Source: Pithys albifrons albifrons (Eukaryota; Chordata; Aves; Passeriformes; Thamnophilidae). From it: a stretch of DNA of 64,000 bases. The notes below the pieces were generated by a model. That model was not told the origin of the DNA and did not search any database. It worked only from the letters and a program-made list of their open reading frames with translations. Both the position numbers and the translations under genes were made by a program. The DNA is taken from NCBI RefSeq assembly GCF_047495875.1, contig NC_092463.1, positions 8,264,622 to 8,328,621 of the forward strand. Reading direction: 5' to 3'. Positions within the stretch are counted from its first letter, which is position 1; each line of letters opens with the position of its first letter. Of this stretch, positions 1 to 12,780 are shown in pieces.

Positions 1-1487
1 AGAGACTGTCCCATAGATGAGGTCCATGTTCTCCTATTCAATGGCTAAGTAGAGGACAGCCCAGTCTCCTGAGCTGTCAAGCATCTATGAAATGCAAAAT
101 TCATTATTTTATTAAGCAAAAGGAGTAAGGGAGAAAGCACACAGCAAAGAACTGAGTGCTGAATGCTAATCGGGCTGTTGCTATTATGCAATTCTCTACA
201 GAAAATCAAAGACAAATGATAATACTAGAAAGGCATATTATTATTTTATAGGCTTAGTCCCAAAGTGAGAGGAGGAGAGAGAAAAAGATGCACAGCTGTT
301 TTTCCCTTTTCTGACCACTTTGATGTGCTTACAGGATACATAATTTTGCAAGGTCTGTATGTGCTCCCTGAGTCATGGCTCGACTCATTGATAAACTCTA
401 AAGCCTTAGTACCCCAGACAACCTATTTTATGCATAGATGTGCATATTATGTGCAAATACTATTTATTTTGGTAAATTTAGCAGGCTGGCACTTGGCTAA
501 GAAAGAAGAGGTTCTGCAGGGTGTTGTGACTGCTGTTCAGGTGAACACAGACAAGCTCAGTTCAAAAGGTGGGAGTGGGTCCATGCAGGAGAGAGCACAG
601 TCACTGGTCAGGAGCTGCCCAGAAAGGTGGGGAAATAAATCAGTCATAAGCCCATGTCGAGCTGTGGGTGGTTGCAGCAGAGAGCTGGAGTTAGTTCAAA
701 TGTGCCATGAGAGGTCAGAGACCCTCTACTTTTCCTGCTCTGCAATTAATAGATACACAGAATGTACACATATTTGAAAATCCTGGTTATTTGCTATCTT
801 GTGGGGGTTTTTTTATGCCCACATGCACATAGAAAAAATGCACACACATACAATGTGCCAGGTGAAATAACTTCAATTGCAGTTTTGATAGCAAAGCTTT
901 CAGGTACATGGCTTTTAAATGAAAGGAATTCAGTCTTGAGATCAATTACAGCACAATTATATGTGAGCAAGGACATTTTTATTTGTATCCTTGTTACAAT
1001 GTGGAAAATAACTACTGTGGGTCTGAGAAGTCTGCCAGGGATGGCCTCCCCTTGGTGCACATAAGAGGATGCCATGTGGGCACAGACCACTCCACAGAGA
1101 AGCAGCTTTCCAACCAGCTCCTTCTTTCCTAGTGGCTCCATCCAGCTACATGTATCTGACCATTTTTAATACCTTTAATTTAAAAAAACAAGAGAAAACA
1201 ACACACATCTGTGAAGGAGAAGCTGTCTTGTACTGCTCAATCCTTGTAAAAGAAGGAGCTGGAGAAGGTCAGTGCCAGTCCAGCAAGGTTCTCTCTCAGG
1301 AATTGGTGGCATGGGCACTGTTTGCTTTCCAAACAGCCATGACACCTGCAGAGGTGAGCCCAGGGACTTGCTGCTGAGCGTGCAGGTTCATCTTGGCTGG
1401 AGAAAGCACTTGACTATCAAATTTATCTCCACTGCTTGTTCTGAGCTCACCTTCATGTCTGCAGTGTTGACCTAATGTAACGCTTGG

Positions 1488-1515
1488 TTTCCTTATGATT
1501 TCCTTATGGTTTCCT
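1488..1515. repeat. 11-bp short tandem repeat, about 2.5 copies
   Basis: The unit TTTCCTTATGA/G occurs at 1488-1498 and 1499-1509, followed by a partial third copy TTTCCT at 1510-1515. It directly abuts the hairpin at 1511-1534. This looks like simple slippage duplication; no function is implied. Confidence 0.75.
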
Positions 1516-1534
1516 ACCATTCTGATGGTAGGAA
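1511..1534. repeat. Perfect inverted repeat, 10-bp arms, 4-nt loop
   Basis: TTCCTACCAT at 1511-1520 is the exact reverse complement of ATGGTAGGAA at 1525-1534, separated by TCTG. One perfect 10-bp stem with a short loop is close to what chance gives in 64 kb, so only the structure is claimed. Confidence 0.8.
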
Positions 1535-2146
1535 TCACAGTAGGCAGGGACTGTTTCTTGCTCCATCTTTTTCCTGTGCAGCAGTGAGCTTGTTGTGGTC
1601 CTATTCAATATGTAAGTACTCTCTGCACTGCCTCGACACTGAAAAAGAATTTTAATATTCCAGGAATGGCAGTATTTACTGTAGTGAACTTGAAAACCCC
1701 TCAAACCTGCCCTGGAAAGCATCTCCACCACTCCAAGACCAAGCTGATGACAAAGGACAATGCCCTGTGCCATTGTGTCCTGTGGCCAGGACAACTGCTC
1801 TTCCCAGCCAGCTCTTGAGCTCATCTAAGAGCTTGACACTGGGGCAAAACCAGCAAGGTATCACAGATCACTCACAATAATTAACTTTGGGACCATGTTT
1901 TTCTCTTGGCAGTTGTCCATCCACACAGTCACCACAGCTCAGATGACAACTCTGCCCTGTGTCAAGCTGCAGCAACCCACATGTGTGTCTGAGCTGCAGT
2001 GATATGCTAATATTTTAAACATTTTGATCTATTACTTACCCTACAGCTAAACAAAAAGGTCTTTTTTACCTACTTTTAATTTCTTTTCCATGCTTCTGAA
2101 AGCAGTCAGCATCTGCTGCGGTGATGAACGACCTTGCATGAGCCCA

Positions 2147-2154
2147 TATAAAAG
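2147..2154 (+). promoter_or_regulatory. TATA-box candidate upstream of a possible short first exon
   Basis: TATAAAAG at 2147-2154 is a good TATA box and would place a start site near 2175-2185. About 75 bases downstream, CAG|GTACTG at 2249-2257 could act as a splice donor, so a short noncoding first exon is conceivable. No ATG-initiated frame of note lies in that interval, and no partner exon was identified. TATA-like strings are common in AT-rich DNA, so this is weak. Confidence 0.2.
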
Positions 2155-2519
2155 CCAACAGTTCTTGGCAGTCCAATTCACTGGTGCCTGCTCTGCTTTC
2201 TGCAGTAGGAGCTGCGGGCGCTGTGTGCCAGTTCCTCATTGATCATTGCAGGTACTGGGAAAAAACACCTCTTCCCACTGGATTCGGTCAGGAGCTGCCG
2301 TGTACTTTATCGGGTGTGAAACTGAGCCTGGAGCAGGGAAGCTTCTACTCTGCTATGAGTCTCCTCCATTTGTTTCACTTTTCCAGCTCTTCAATGACAC
2401 ACCCAAGGCTAAGATCTTTCAAGGTCATCACCCGCCATCCTCCTGGGAAGCTGGTCCTGATCTGTCAGTGTGACAGGAGAGGCAATGGCTGTACAAGGAC
2501 CTGTATGAAACGGTAGCCT

Positions 2520-5500
2520 GTGGAGTCTAAAGATCTTGTAACTCTTAGAAAAGAGGCACATCTAATCCTCATTTAACAGAGATGCAAAGAGGACGGCCCT
2601 GTGTTAATGGGAAGCTCACAAATCTGTGTGTCCCAGCAGATGATTTCAGAGCTGGTTGTTTGATTTCTAAACTCTAACGAAACTGCAAGAGAGGAAAGGC
2701 TTCCAGCTTTCAACAAAGAAAGGATTTTACAGTCACAAATAATCAACACAAATTTATCTCTGTCAGTTATGAGAGAAAGCAAGGTCCTGGGGTTCAGATG
2801 TGTGCCTGGGATGCTGGGCTTTGCAGATTTTTAATGACTGAAGTGATTTTTCTAATCACCCTGTCTAATTTCCCACATGACAGAGAAAAGGAGGTCCCTC
2901 AGTCTCTTTTTAGCAAGGCTGTTTGGCTACATTGGCAGCTTGTTTTCCAGAGAGCTATCTTTCCTGAAATCATTGTAAGGTAGAGCTTTGCTTGGTCCCT
3001 ACCACTGGCACAGGCTGTGGGCAGTTCACTGATACCCTCCATCCAGGTTGAGCTGTGGGATTCAGGAGTGCTGAGGATGGTACAAAGGAATATAATGTCA
3101 GTGCCTCGCTTTCCCCAGCATTTTGTCGGAACAGTTCTGGGGAGCTGCATTCATCTGTGGGTAAAGCCAATGCCTTGCTGAAGAGAAAGAGACGGACCTC
3201 ATCGCTTAGAGCCTTCAAAGAGACTCCTTTACAGGATTCCCATCCCATTCCCATTCTTACATGCTAAATATGCCTCTGGGGTGGCTTCCCGGACTGCTTC
3301 TCTCTATTCTATGCAATGACTATTAAAATTTGCTTGTGACAATGAGTCATTGCCCAGTTATGAGGTCCAAAACTATTTGCATAGGTCACATGAGTAAAAC
3401 AGGGCCCATGGGTCAAGGAGAAAAGCTGAGCAAGAGCAGGTAAGAGCCCTTTTCACCATCATCCCCAGATTTAGCTGCACTGATAGCATGGTTCACAACA
3501 CTGGTCCAGAAATCTTCTCCAGTGTTTAACAGTGTGTTAGAGCACTGTGTAAGTTTTTGAAGGTTTTCGTTCAGACAGGACTTTGACTAGAATTTCACTC
3601 ATATTATTGCAAACTACCATCCTTCACATCCTTCCCGGGCTGCAGAGAGTTCAGGCAGGGCCGCCTTTGCCACATTTAATCAACTTAAGCATATTAACTA
3701 CAAATTCCTGCTGTGATTTAAACACTTAGGTCTCATATACGTGCCCATAACTGATGATTGCTCTTTTTCTTTTTTTTTATTCACTTGGAAATTTATCAAG
3801 GGGATTGAATAATTGTTCAACTCCCCACTCAGGATGGTATTGGAATAAATTACATTCATTTCCAAAGTTTTCATAGCAATCTGAAACATTCCCATCAGTG
3901 TTGTATAGGGATGTCTTACAAACAATTAATGAAGTTTATTGTAAAGGTCAGTGAGGTACAACAGGGTGATAACTTCATTTTAATGAAGAAAATTGAATTC
4001 TGATATTTTCAGCCCCAGGCCAGAAATCCAGTTTGTTCTTGTCCCTGTGCTTTCTGCACATACTTCATCACAGTCATGGAGCTGAGGGACTACAGTGCTA
4101 ATTTCTGGATTACTATCCCTGTTACACATTGGTAGCATCTTTTTTACCACTCGCTGGTCATATGTTTCAAAAGATAAACATCTCAATGGAGATGCAAGGG
4201 GAATGCTCCCTTCCAAATGTGACAGTGTTCATGTTAGGAATTAAATCATTTGACCTCAGAAATGCAGACATAGCTACATTAAGGGAGGGCAGACACATGG
4301 GGGTTTTGGTGTTCTAATCTTGGGAAATCATTAGTCATGTCAAGTGTCTCAGTTACAGAAGGTCCCTTTTGAAATGCCTCCAGGGCTTCACTTAGCCAGT
4401 ACAAATGCTTAGACCTCTCTGACAGTTAATGCCTCAGGGTATTTCAGGTTGGGTGACTGGCTAGGGAAAGCGCAAGTAATAGGGTGGGTTCTAAGAGATA
4501 CTGGGAAGTGAGACAAAAGTGCTATTGAGAAGTTAGCAAAATAGTATCTTTATTACCAGAAGCACCTAAGTAACAGGATTTTTGAGAAAAAGAGCAAGGG
4601 AGAGAGAGGAGGAGAGCCAAGGGAATAAGCCCAAATGTGTAATCACCCCACTCACCAAGGGGTTACTCATGTAGGTTGTCTTACTGACCCAGAACACTTA
4701 GATTCTCCAGAGAAAGAAGTAGGAACTGCAGTCTCTAAGTGCTGGCTGGCTCACAGTAATAACTGGTGTCCCTGTTATTAAGAAACAAGGTCTTTTTGTG
4801 AAGCAAACCAGCAACCAGAGCACAAGTCATCTAGTTTTAAAATACAGTCTGCACGTGATGTCTGACTGAGCAGGTGCGGGCAGCACCACCCAGTCAGAGG
4901 TCTCTGGCTCCACCTTCTTGTTATGTAAGGGTCCCCCCTCTGGGCATGTGTGCAGGCATTGGAATTCCCCCTGAGCATGCATATAATCACTTGGGGATCT
5001 CCAGAAAATGGGTCTGGGGGCAGCTTCCCTCTCCCTCCTCTTCACTTTCTCCTCCAAATGTCCTCTAAATGCTGTCAGCGAATCAGAAAAAAACATTTAT
5101 CTTTGGTTTGCAGAGAGCTCCGTCTTCAAGGACGAAGCTTTCCACTTACCAAGGCTTGTTACCAGTAGCTCAGTGGGAAAAGAATAAACTTTTCCCAGGT
5201 GGCAGCCATAACACAGACCAAAAAAATGTCAGCACTCAACTGCATCCCAATACAGCGCAACACTTGCTTGTAGCAGGGAGCAGCATTACCAATAGCTTAA
5301 TCAAAGTTTGGCCAATGGCTCATGTAACTAAGCCTGAATTTTGCTGTAGTATTTATATATAGCAGAAAGAAACAATTCAGAGCATAGTAGGGGCTGGGTC
5401 TGTCTTCAGACCCTGGAATAGTTTTACCCAGAGCTAATTTTGTAGCAGAGGGATGAAACACTGCACACAGAGCTTCTCCAGAGGAAAACAAAACCAGCCT

Positions 5501-8500
5501 TATTACACTAGTGATAAAAATGTCTGTTTCTATGTGCACAGATCTTCAAAACTCTTCTAGTACAAAATTTGCTCTGCCTTTCTGTGATCACTTACAACAC
5601 TCATCTCTGACAGCTGGCAAATATCTGATTTGTGTCTGCACACCCTGATTCTGTAATTAAAGAGGCTGAAATGGTGGCTTTAGGGGCAGAATTTTTGAGA
5701 ATATTCTAAGGATCATACTGGCTAATCCATTGCTATAATCTCATAAATAGTGTGGGCTATCATGCCAGGATGAGTCCCCAGTTTCTATACCAGCCCTGCA
5801 GCAATAGAGAAGGCACTAAATATTTCTCTCTCTGTCTTCACTCATTTCCCTCTGATCATCTTTTTAAAATATAGTCCTACAAATATGTCGAACTCAGAGT
5901 TGTGTCAGGACAGCTGTTAATCATATGGCAATGATGCCTTTTCTGATGGATGTTTCCATTATTACAATTGAAGTTTTGTCTCTTGAAATTAAGAAACAGT
6001 AATTAAAGTATTTAGCGCCATGGGCTGATAGGATTGTTTTGACACTGGTTCTTGAAAAAACTGAAGCACTCCATCTTCCCTCCCAGCACTGTCTTATATG
6101 AGGCTCCAGGAAAATAATTGAGAATTTAAGGCATCTGGGGCTATGGCTTGACTGCATTTGAGGTGACTTTTAAGGGTGAAGAAATATCCGACACCCTTTA
6201 AAAAGTAATGTTGCTGAAGAAAATAGAGAAGAAAGAGAATATTGGCAAAAGGTGGTAAAACAACAATCACCATAAAGGCAGAAAATGTTCTATGGTTGGT
6301 TGTTAATATGAAACTCTCAGTATCCCTATGAAAATATATCGGAGATGGACTAGTGGGATAGCTCTAAAGGATCAGGTTGGAGATAATCCTTCAGTCTTTG
6401 TCGTCACACACAAATAGGTGTAGATGTGTATAGGCACAGCATTTCGGGGTGGCTCAGAAGTGGATGAATATGAATAGGCCAGGGCTGCTTGATTGATGTG
6501 ATCCCGACTATGACAGCAAGTGTATCCTTTTGGAGGATAAAGAAACTCCTTCTCTCTGGATCCATTTTGTTTCCCCCTCTCCAAAAATAGCAGGAGTGGA
6601 GCTACTCAGCTGTAGCAGACTGCTGTCAACTTCAAGGTGCAAGACACAAAGCTGTCTTAATTTGCCCTGGAGAAGCATTTATGAAGTGGAACATTTAAGT
6701 GCCCCATTCATTAAAAAAGACTGGACTATTTTAGAACAGTCCTGATGAAGGGGACCTTGACCCAGAAAATCATCTTCTTTCAGGATACTACATATTGTAA
6801 GTGTACATCTAAGTGCACTTCTCAAAGCTGGTGCTGCCAGATCAGAAACAGCAAGAGAGAAAAGAGCAAATGGTTTTGAGCATGCAGCAGAATCAAAGAA
6901 ATAATCAGCATGGCCCTGTGATATAGTTGGAGATGAGGGTTGGCAAAATGATAGCCGTGAAAGTACCAGGCTCTGGGTCTTGTGAGCCTGAGAGGAGGTG
7001 ACAGAGATGTACAGAGATACAACTGGGGTGTTAGATACATGGCACATGGAAGATCTGTCATTCCAAGAGAAACTGTCAAGTTGAAAACTTCAGATGGGGA
7101 TTTTTTTTTTCAGTTCAGAGCTTGTGGATATAATTATGACAATTTGCATAAAAGTCAAGTCCCTTGTACAATTTAATGGGGCTTGGCGGGAGGGTTTGGG
7201 AGCACTCGGTGTGTCAGGGAGGCAGAGGAGAGTTGGAACATGAGAGGCTGCTTGTGGGGCATGTGAAAGCCAGAGCTACCCTGTGGGAGAGCTGTGCCCA
7301 GAGCTGGGGAACTCAGCTGGCAGCAGCTGAACCACAACCCCAGCACTCAGTTTCTGAAGCAACATGTGATCTTCCTAATGAAAGATGTCTAATTTGCAGT
7401 ATTTCTGAGGCCCCACCTTCAGAGCCAGATCCCACTAAAGGCTGGCAACTCTAGAAACCTTGCCAGCTCCTTATGGCACAGAAGAGCACTTCTGCAAACC
7501 CCCCTGCAACTAGGATTTTAGAAGCCTATCAGGCTGAGCGCTGAATACATTCCTGCCAGAAGTCAGTGTGAGCCACTGTCACCTACCAAAAGTGGGTCTC
7601 ATCCCTCTGTGGGTTTTCTCTTGCTGCCCCAGGTTTTGACAAACAGAAGAGGTGAGTAGAGAGGGTCTCAGCAGACTTCCTCTCTGGCACACTGCCACAT
7701 GATGCTCAGCACTTCTCAGGAATAGCTCTGTTATCAAGAGAAGGTGGTGATTGAGTCTAAACTGCCCTGTCCTCTATGGGGAGAGAGCCAGGCTTAGGAT
7801 ATTAAAGGAGTAGATGCCCTCATAAGAGTTTGCTTCTGCCTGGCAACAAGTAAATCAAATATATCTTCTAAACTGTTGAGGGGTAGAAGGTTGTTTGGGG
7901 TTTTGTTTATTTGTTTGCACTGGGCTGCAAGTTTTCTGGTAGCAGTGAAAAGGAGGAGTCAGAAAAAAAGGACTTGTGTCAAATTTGGGGTAAAATTACA
8001 ATACAAACCTCTACTATCATAAGCCATTCAGAGCCGTAAGTGGACTAAACCATGCAAGTGAATGATGGTTTTTTTTAATATGACCATAATTAAAGCAGTG
8101 GGCAGTTGTGCACACTTGAAATTCATTTGGAACACTTCTATGTAAGTACCTTGACACAAAATTAAGACCTAATTCTGGGCCCCCAAGAGAGAAAATTCTG
8201 ACTTGTACTCTGCCCACATACACTCAAATTAATGCATAATGCAGCAAGTTTCTTCTCTCTCTGCCTGTCCCTTTCTCTTTCTCACACACACAGACGCACG
8301 CACGCAGCTGAACTCCCACACAAGTTCTGCAGGGAAATTACAGCCTGCTCATATCACTCCTATCTTTGTCACTGAAATAGTGCCATAGGTCTACAAAGTG
8401 CTCTCTCTGTGCGGTACCTAACTTTTTCCAGCTAAGAAAGACCTTACTTTGATAATACATAAATCAGAGTTTTCAACGTAAATCAACACATTTATTTTTT

Positions 8501-10095
8501 CCCCAAAACTGGATTGCACCAACACTAGTCATGACTTGTAGATTTCATGTTTGCAAAGTTTTTGGGAACTAGGCATGAAGAACCAAACTTTATGTTGTCA
8601 GGTCACATTAACTCCAGGATTTCTCACAGGCAAATTGTGTCTTGAACACTCTACATGATTCACATAAAAAAGGCCTTTCTCTATGTAAAGCATCAGCTTC
8701 CATTAAGCAGAAGAAATAAACCACTGCATGCAAAAGATGTGAGCACGTGGCTTGTGAATAATCAAAACAAGTTCAGAAAAATCACCTCAGAGCATGGCAG
8801 GCAGCAGAAACACACTTGGTAGCTCTGATCCTCCAACACCCATGGAAGTTGTGCATGGTTGGTGTTGAACTCATGGCTCAGCTCATGGCTTGTTATCAGT
8901 GGTGGTAGGAGGGATGTTTGGTGCTGGGAATTCACAGGGAATCCCACTTATGGAGGTGAGCAAGGACAAGAACTAGCATTTGCCTCAATGCTTAGCAGGA
9001 GCCAGGGCAAGTGGCTGCCAAGGGGCAGTGGTGTAAAGGTTGGAGGTAGGAGGCAGTGAAGGAAGTATGCAGAGATGGGCTTGAAGAAAATTTTATCATT
9101 ATAAACTCAGGGTGACTAATTTTAGGAGAACTCAGGGCTATGGCTATATGTCCAGAATCATAGAGCAATGGCTTTAGAACATGCTTTGTTTTGTATTTCA
9201 TAAGGAGCCTTGTGTGTATTCTCCTGTTTCACTTCCTCTTTGTATTGTGGGAGGGATTAGGAAAGTTACAGCCCAGTGTGTCCTTCCACACTAATAAAAC
9301 ACATTCCTTTAGGACTTTAAGAACTTGCTAATTTTCTGCAGTCTCAACCATAAGCCTGCGACAAATCACCATGTTCTACTACCAGCAGAGCTCCAGTACT
9401 TGCTGCCATCATACTAGAAAATAAAAGACTGCCCTCCCATTCATACCAGGTGTCATCTACTGTTCTGCTAGATGAGTGCAGTATGGAAAAATGCACTGCC
9501 ACAGGTGATAGGAATGTAGTAATCGTTCATATCCAAGTTAGGGGTTCTTGCCACTCTGATAGGGTTAACAGAAACCCTAAGAAACATCCTGCAGAGTCGT
9601 TTTTTACCCTTCACAAGGCTTGTAGCACCAGTGGTTTCTTAATCATGGAATTTATTGTGGCTTCTCTCTGCCAAATGGATTCTGAATGTTAATGAGTCTT
9701 TGCTTATTTCAGCCCCCAGGCAGGTATTTCTATCCACAGCTCTGTGCCCCCTGGACACTGGACTGGGTCTCTTAGAGTTTCTCAGCCAGTCTTTAGAAAT
9801 TGGAGTGGTACACCAACATTCCCGGATAAACCACGTCAGTGTTGACTTGTAAATGTCAGACACTTTATTCCTCCAACAACACAGGGAAAACTCATGAAGT
9901 ATATGATTTTTGACATGGAAAATACCTGACTTCACCATTTTTCTTCACATGAAAATGCACTATGGCTCTTCTGACTTTTCCTCCAGGACATTTGGGAAGG
10001 CACCACCAGAACTTCACGAGACAGCAAAACTCTAACAGCAAAGAAATCTCAGCAACGCTGTCAGGTCCCTGTGGAAGGTCTTTCCTTGGCCTTGT
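2520..10095. other. Unique noncoding sequence
   Basis: No supported gene or complete transposable element was seen. Notable local texture: a purine-rich tract near 4584-4622; GC-richer sequence around 4860-5070; a pyrimidine-rich to CA-rich tract at 8250-8307. Reading frames are 60-120 codons, overlap on both strands and match no family I recognise. Old, unrecognisable repeats may be present in 4500-5370, where the composition changes, but no element ends could be fixed. Confidence 0.55.
8250..8307. repeat. Pyrimidine-rich tract grading into CA/CG dinucleotide repeat
   Basis: A CT-rich run passes at about 8281 into CACACACACAG and then GCACGCACGCAG. This is an imperfect compound microsatellite. 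The CG-containing portion alternates purine and pyrimidine, which in principle favours Z-DNA. Confidence 0.7.
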
Positions 10096-10727
10096 AGATT
10101 TGTCCTGGGTTGAGCTGGCAAATCGCCAACTGTCCAGGACAGGGTGAAAAGGGTTCTTCCTCCCCCCAACCAGCCAAGGGAAGAGAAGAGGGAGAGAGGG
10201 AAAAAAATTCTAAAACCAGGTTTATGCTGAAACTAACTACATGTATTTATACAGAAAAGAGAAAATTAAGAGGAAACTACAATATAACACACACTTACAC
10301 AAGTTACATATATATAACAAGGAATAACTCCCCACTCCCCAATTAATACAAAGCCCATTACTCTAAATTCATAAGCACTCCAAAAGACACTCAGCAAGAA
10401 AGAGAAAGTATAACAACAAAATTGCTCTACTTCCCTGAATGCAAACAAAATGCAAGCACAGGCAACAAGAGCAGGGCCTAGCATAGTAGAGGAGCTGCTA
10501 GATGTCCTCCTCTTAGTGCAGCCATGATGGAACTAACCAAGCCACTCCCACACACTGGATTTTACCCCCTTTGAGATGATGTAGTATGGTATGGAATACA
10601 ATATTATTGGCTGGAAGAAGTCAGCTGTTAGCTAGCTCAGCCCAGCTTAAATCAGCTGACAATCCTAGGCCTAGCTGAACTTTAAAACCTTAATTTAGGC
10701 CCACCTGGCTAAACCTATAACAAGATT
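10096..10727 (-). mobile_element. Solo LTR, ERVL-like endogenous retrovirus (copy A), with 5-bp target duplication
   Basis: The LTR body is 10101-10722 (622 bp). It begins TGTCCTGGGT and ends ACCTATAACA, so it has the TG...CA ends of retroviral LTRs. It is flanked by a perfect 5-bp target duplication AGATT (10096-10100 and 10723-10727). There is no internal gag/pol sequence and no second copy beside it, so it is a solo LTR left by LTR-LTR recombination. Read on the minus strand, a TATAAATA box (complement of 10244-10251) lies about 145 bp before the 3' end, which suggests minus orientation. The 5-bp duplication fits ERVL (class III) or some class I elements. The family is inferred from resemblance to passerine LTRs and to copy B at 51490. 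Confidence 0.88.
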
Positions 10728-12670
10728 GGAAAATGACAGCATCCAAACATTTGTGTGCAGATGAAAAATGAGAATCAGTTAGTATTGTTCAGACTCACTG
10801 CAGCCAAATTAAGTAGAAAATGAAATATTTTAAGAAGCATCCTATGGCAAGTGAATTTGAATTAGCTGCAAACGTGGATGATTTTCTCCCAATCTCCAGA
10901 CCACACAGAATTGCTGCTTGGATTTCATTCCCCTTCATCTCACATATGTTTTTCCTTTATTTCCTGGCATAGATAGATGTGTGATTAAACTATCACTTTT
11001 GATATCCTAAAAAGCTGAGGAAAGCAGATTAGACTATAAATCATAAAAATCCTCCTTTCCACCTGTTTGTGAGTTTTAGACAGCTTTAAATTTTTTCTCT
11101 TTTGATTACAGCAAATTGTAATAGACATAATACATAAAGTGTTATAAGTATTTTTTAGAGTGTTTGGTTTATAGGCATAATTTTGTCAACAAATGAAAAG
11201 TCATTTAGGGTTTTTTACTTGTTATGAAAGCTGTTAGATTAAAATACTGCTTAAATTTGTTACTTCGTTGTGCTAACAGAATTGAAAAGATGGCATCCCA
11301 CTGAGCTGGTCACTGACATATTTTATTTTGCTTTTTTGGGGTCAGGGTATCCCCAAATTCAACCTTCCTTCATATGTCTGCTACAGCTACCCCCAGAATT
11401 ATATCCCAGATATCAAAGTCCAGGACCACTGGAAGCACTGGGAGCCCTGGGCTATCGATGGCTGTTGAATTGATGGTTGTTGCTCTGGAAATGTGGGGCT
11501 GACCTTCATAGCAGAGAGACCCATGGACATGGTGGTGGTGCCCACAGCTCCATGACACCTCTCCCTCTGCATGTGGGCCTCACATCTGTGGCTGCACTGG
11601 GGTCCTCTCACGTGGAGAGAGACTGTGCTGTCTGATCCTCTGCAGCTCACAGGGAGTTCACGGAGGATGAGCCTGAACATGTGTGCTTATGGGCCCTAGT
11701 CCAAAAGGAAAGACTCTCCCTGAGCAGGGTAGGATTTGAATCGAGTTCTGGACTGGCTTAGGATTGATAGGCAAATAGACACAGGGCAAACACAATACCA
11801 GTGAATGGGACCTGGCATGTATACGAGTCATTTCATCTACTGCTCAATTAGTGGCACAGAAAAAAACTCCAATAGCTCTGCTGTGCCTGAATGATTTTAC
11901 AAGCTGAAATTGTACACCCTTCTTGACTTGCAGGACTAGTGCACAGCATTGGTCAGGTGTGTTTGCTGCCAGTGTTATCACAGTCTGCATCCAAACTTCA
12001 AGGCAGCTGTGTCTGCAGATAGGGCCCAGGTGGGAGCAAGCACAGATGCAGTCAGGGCATCCTCACCAGCCAGGAGAAGTTTTCAGTCAGTTTGGACATA
12101 ACTGTGGACTAGAGATCTTTTGTCCAATGCACAATCTAATTGTGTTACCATGAAAGAGGAGTAGAAATACCAGCATTGGATTGCTGTTAATCCAAGAGGA
12201 GGAAATTGTGAAATGCTATGTGTTAATCAGCAGCAGCTGGTAATAAACTGTTAGGTGCTGCTACCAGCTTCCTCATCCACCACCAAGCAGATCACAGGGA
12301 CTCTTTATGCATCCATATGCACTCCACATCCATACACTTCTTTTCTAACCATTTCAGTAAAACTAGGAGTATGGAGTGTTTCTGGGGAGAAGCACTGTTC
12401 TTAACAGATGACTCAGAATTAAGAGATCTGATGAACATGGTAAAGGGATCAGGAAACATATACCTGTACTTACACAGATTCCTTGGCACTGGAGAGGGCA
12501 ACTGACATTTCAGGAGTTTGTGGACAGGTATGAGAGCTCATTCCCAATGAACCCTCCCAACTGAATTAATAATTCAGAATAACACTTACACAATTCCCTT
12601 TGCTTGTTTTAATTGTAAGTAAATGTTGGGTATTTTTTTTTTAAGGTTCTCTACCTCAAAACCGTAAGTA

Positions 12671-12692
12671 CAGTCACTTCTCAGTCACTTCT
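12671..12692. repeat. 11-bp direct tandem duplication
   Basis: CAGTCACTTCT occurs twice in perfect tandem, at 12671-12681 and 12682-12692. A small duplication with no evident function. Confidence 0.8.
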
Positions 12693-12780
12693 CCCTTTAA
12701 CCCTGAAACCAAGGGACTACTCACAGCTCTATGAAAGGCCTGCTGGCTCAGAACCCTTAGTCCCAAAATAAGGATGCAGC

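Larger units (their letters stand above)
1..2139. other. Unique noncoding sequence, left end
   Basis: No supported gene. Open frames here (up to 170 codons) overlap one another on both strands and have no recognisable domain. The only local structures seen are an 11-bp tandem repeat at 1488-1515 that runs into a perfect 10-bp hairpin at 1511-1534. The stretch could be intergenic or intronic. Confidence 0.6.

Noticed and set aside
4500..5370. Composition change suggestive of an LTR
   Set aside because: No TG...CA ends, no target duplication and no known LTR phrase; left as unique sequence.
9150..9172. CCAGAATCATAGAGCAATGG resembling a minus-strand CR1 tail
   Set aside because: Only about ten bases fit; the following CR1 3' UTR is absent, so the match is likely chance.
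11728..11745. tRNA T-arm-like string (reverse complement of GGATTTGAATC) considered as a tRNA or SINE head
   Set aside because: No A box, anticodon arm or acceptor stem could be placed at the right distance on the minus strand.
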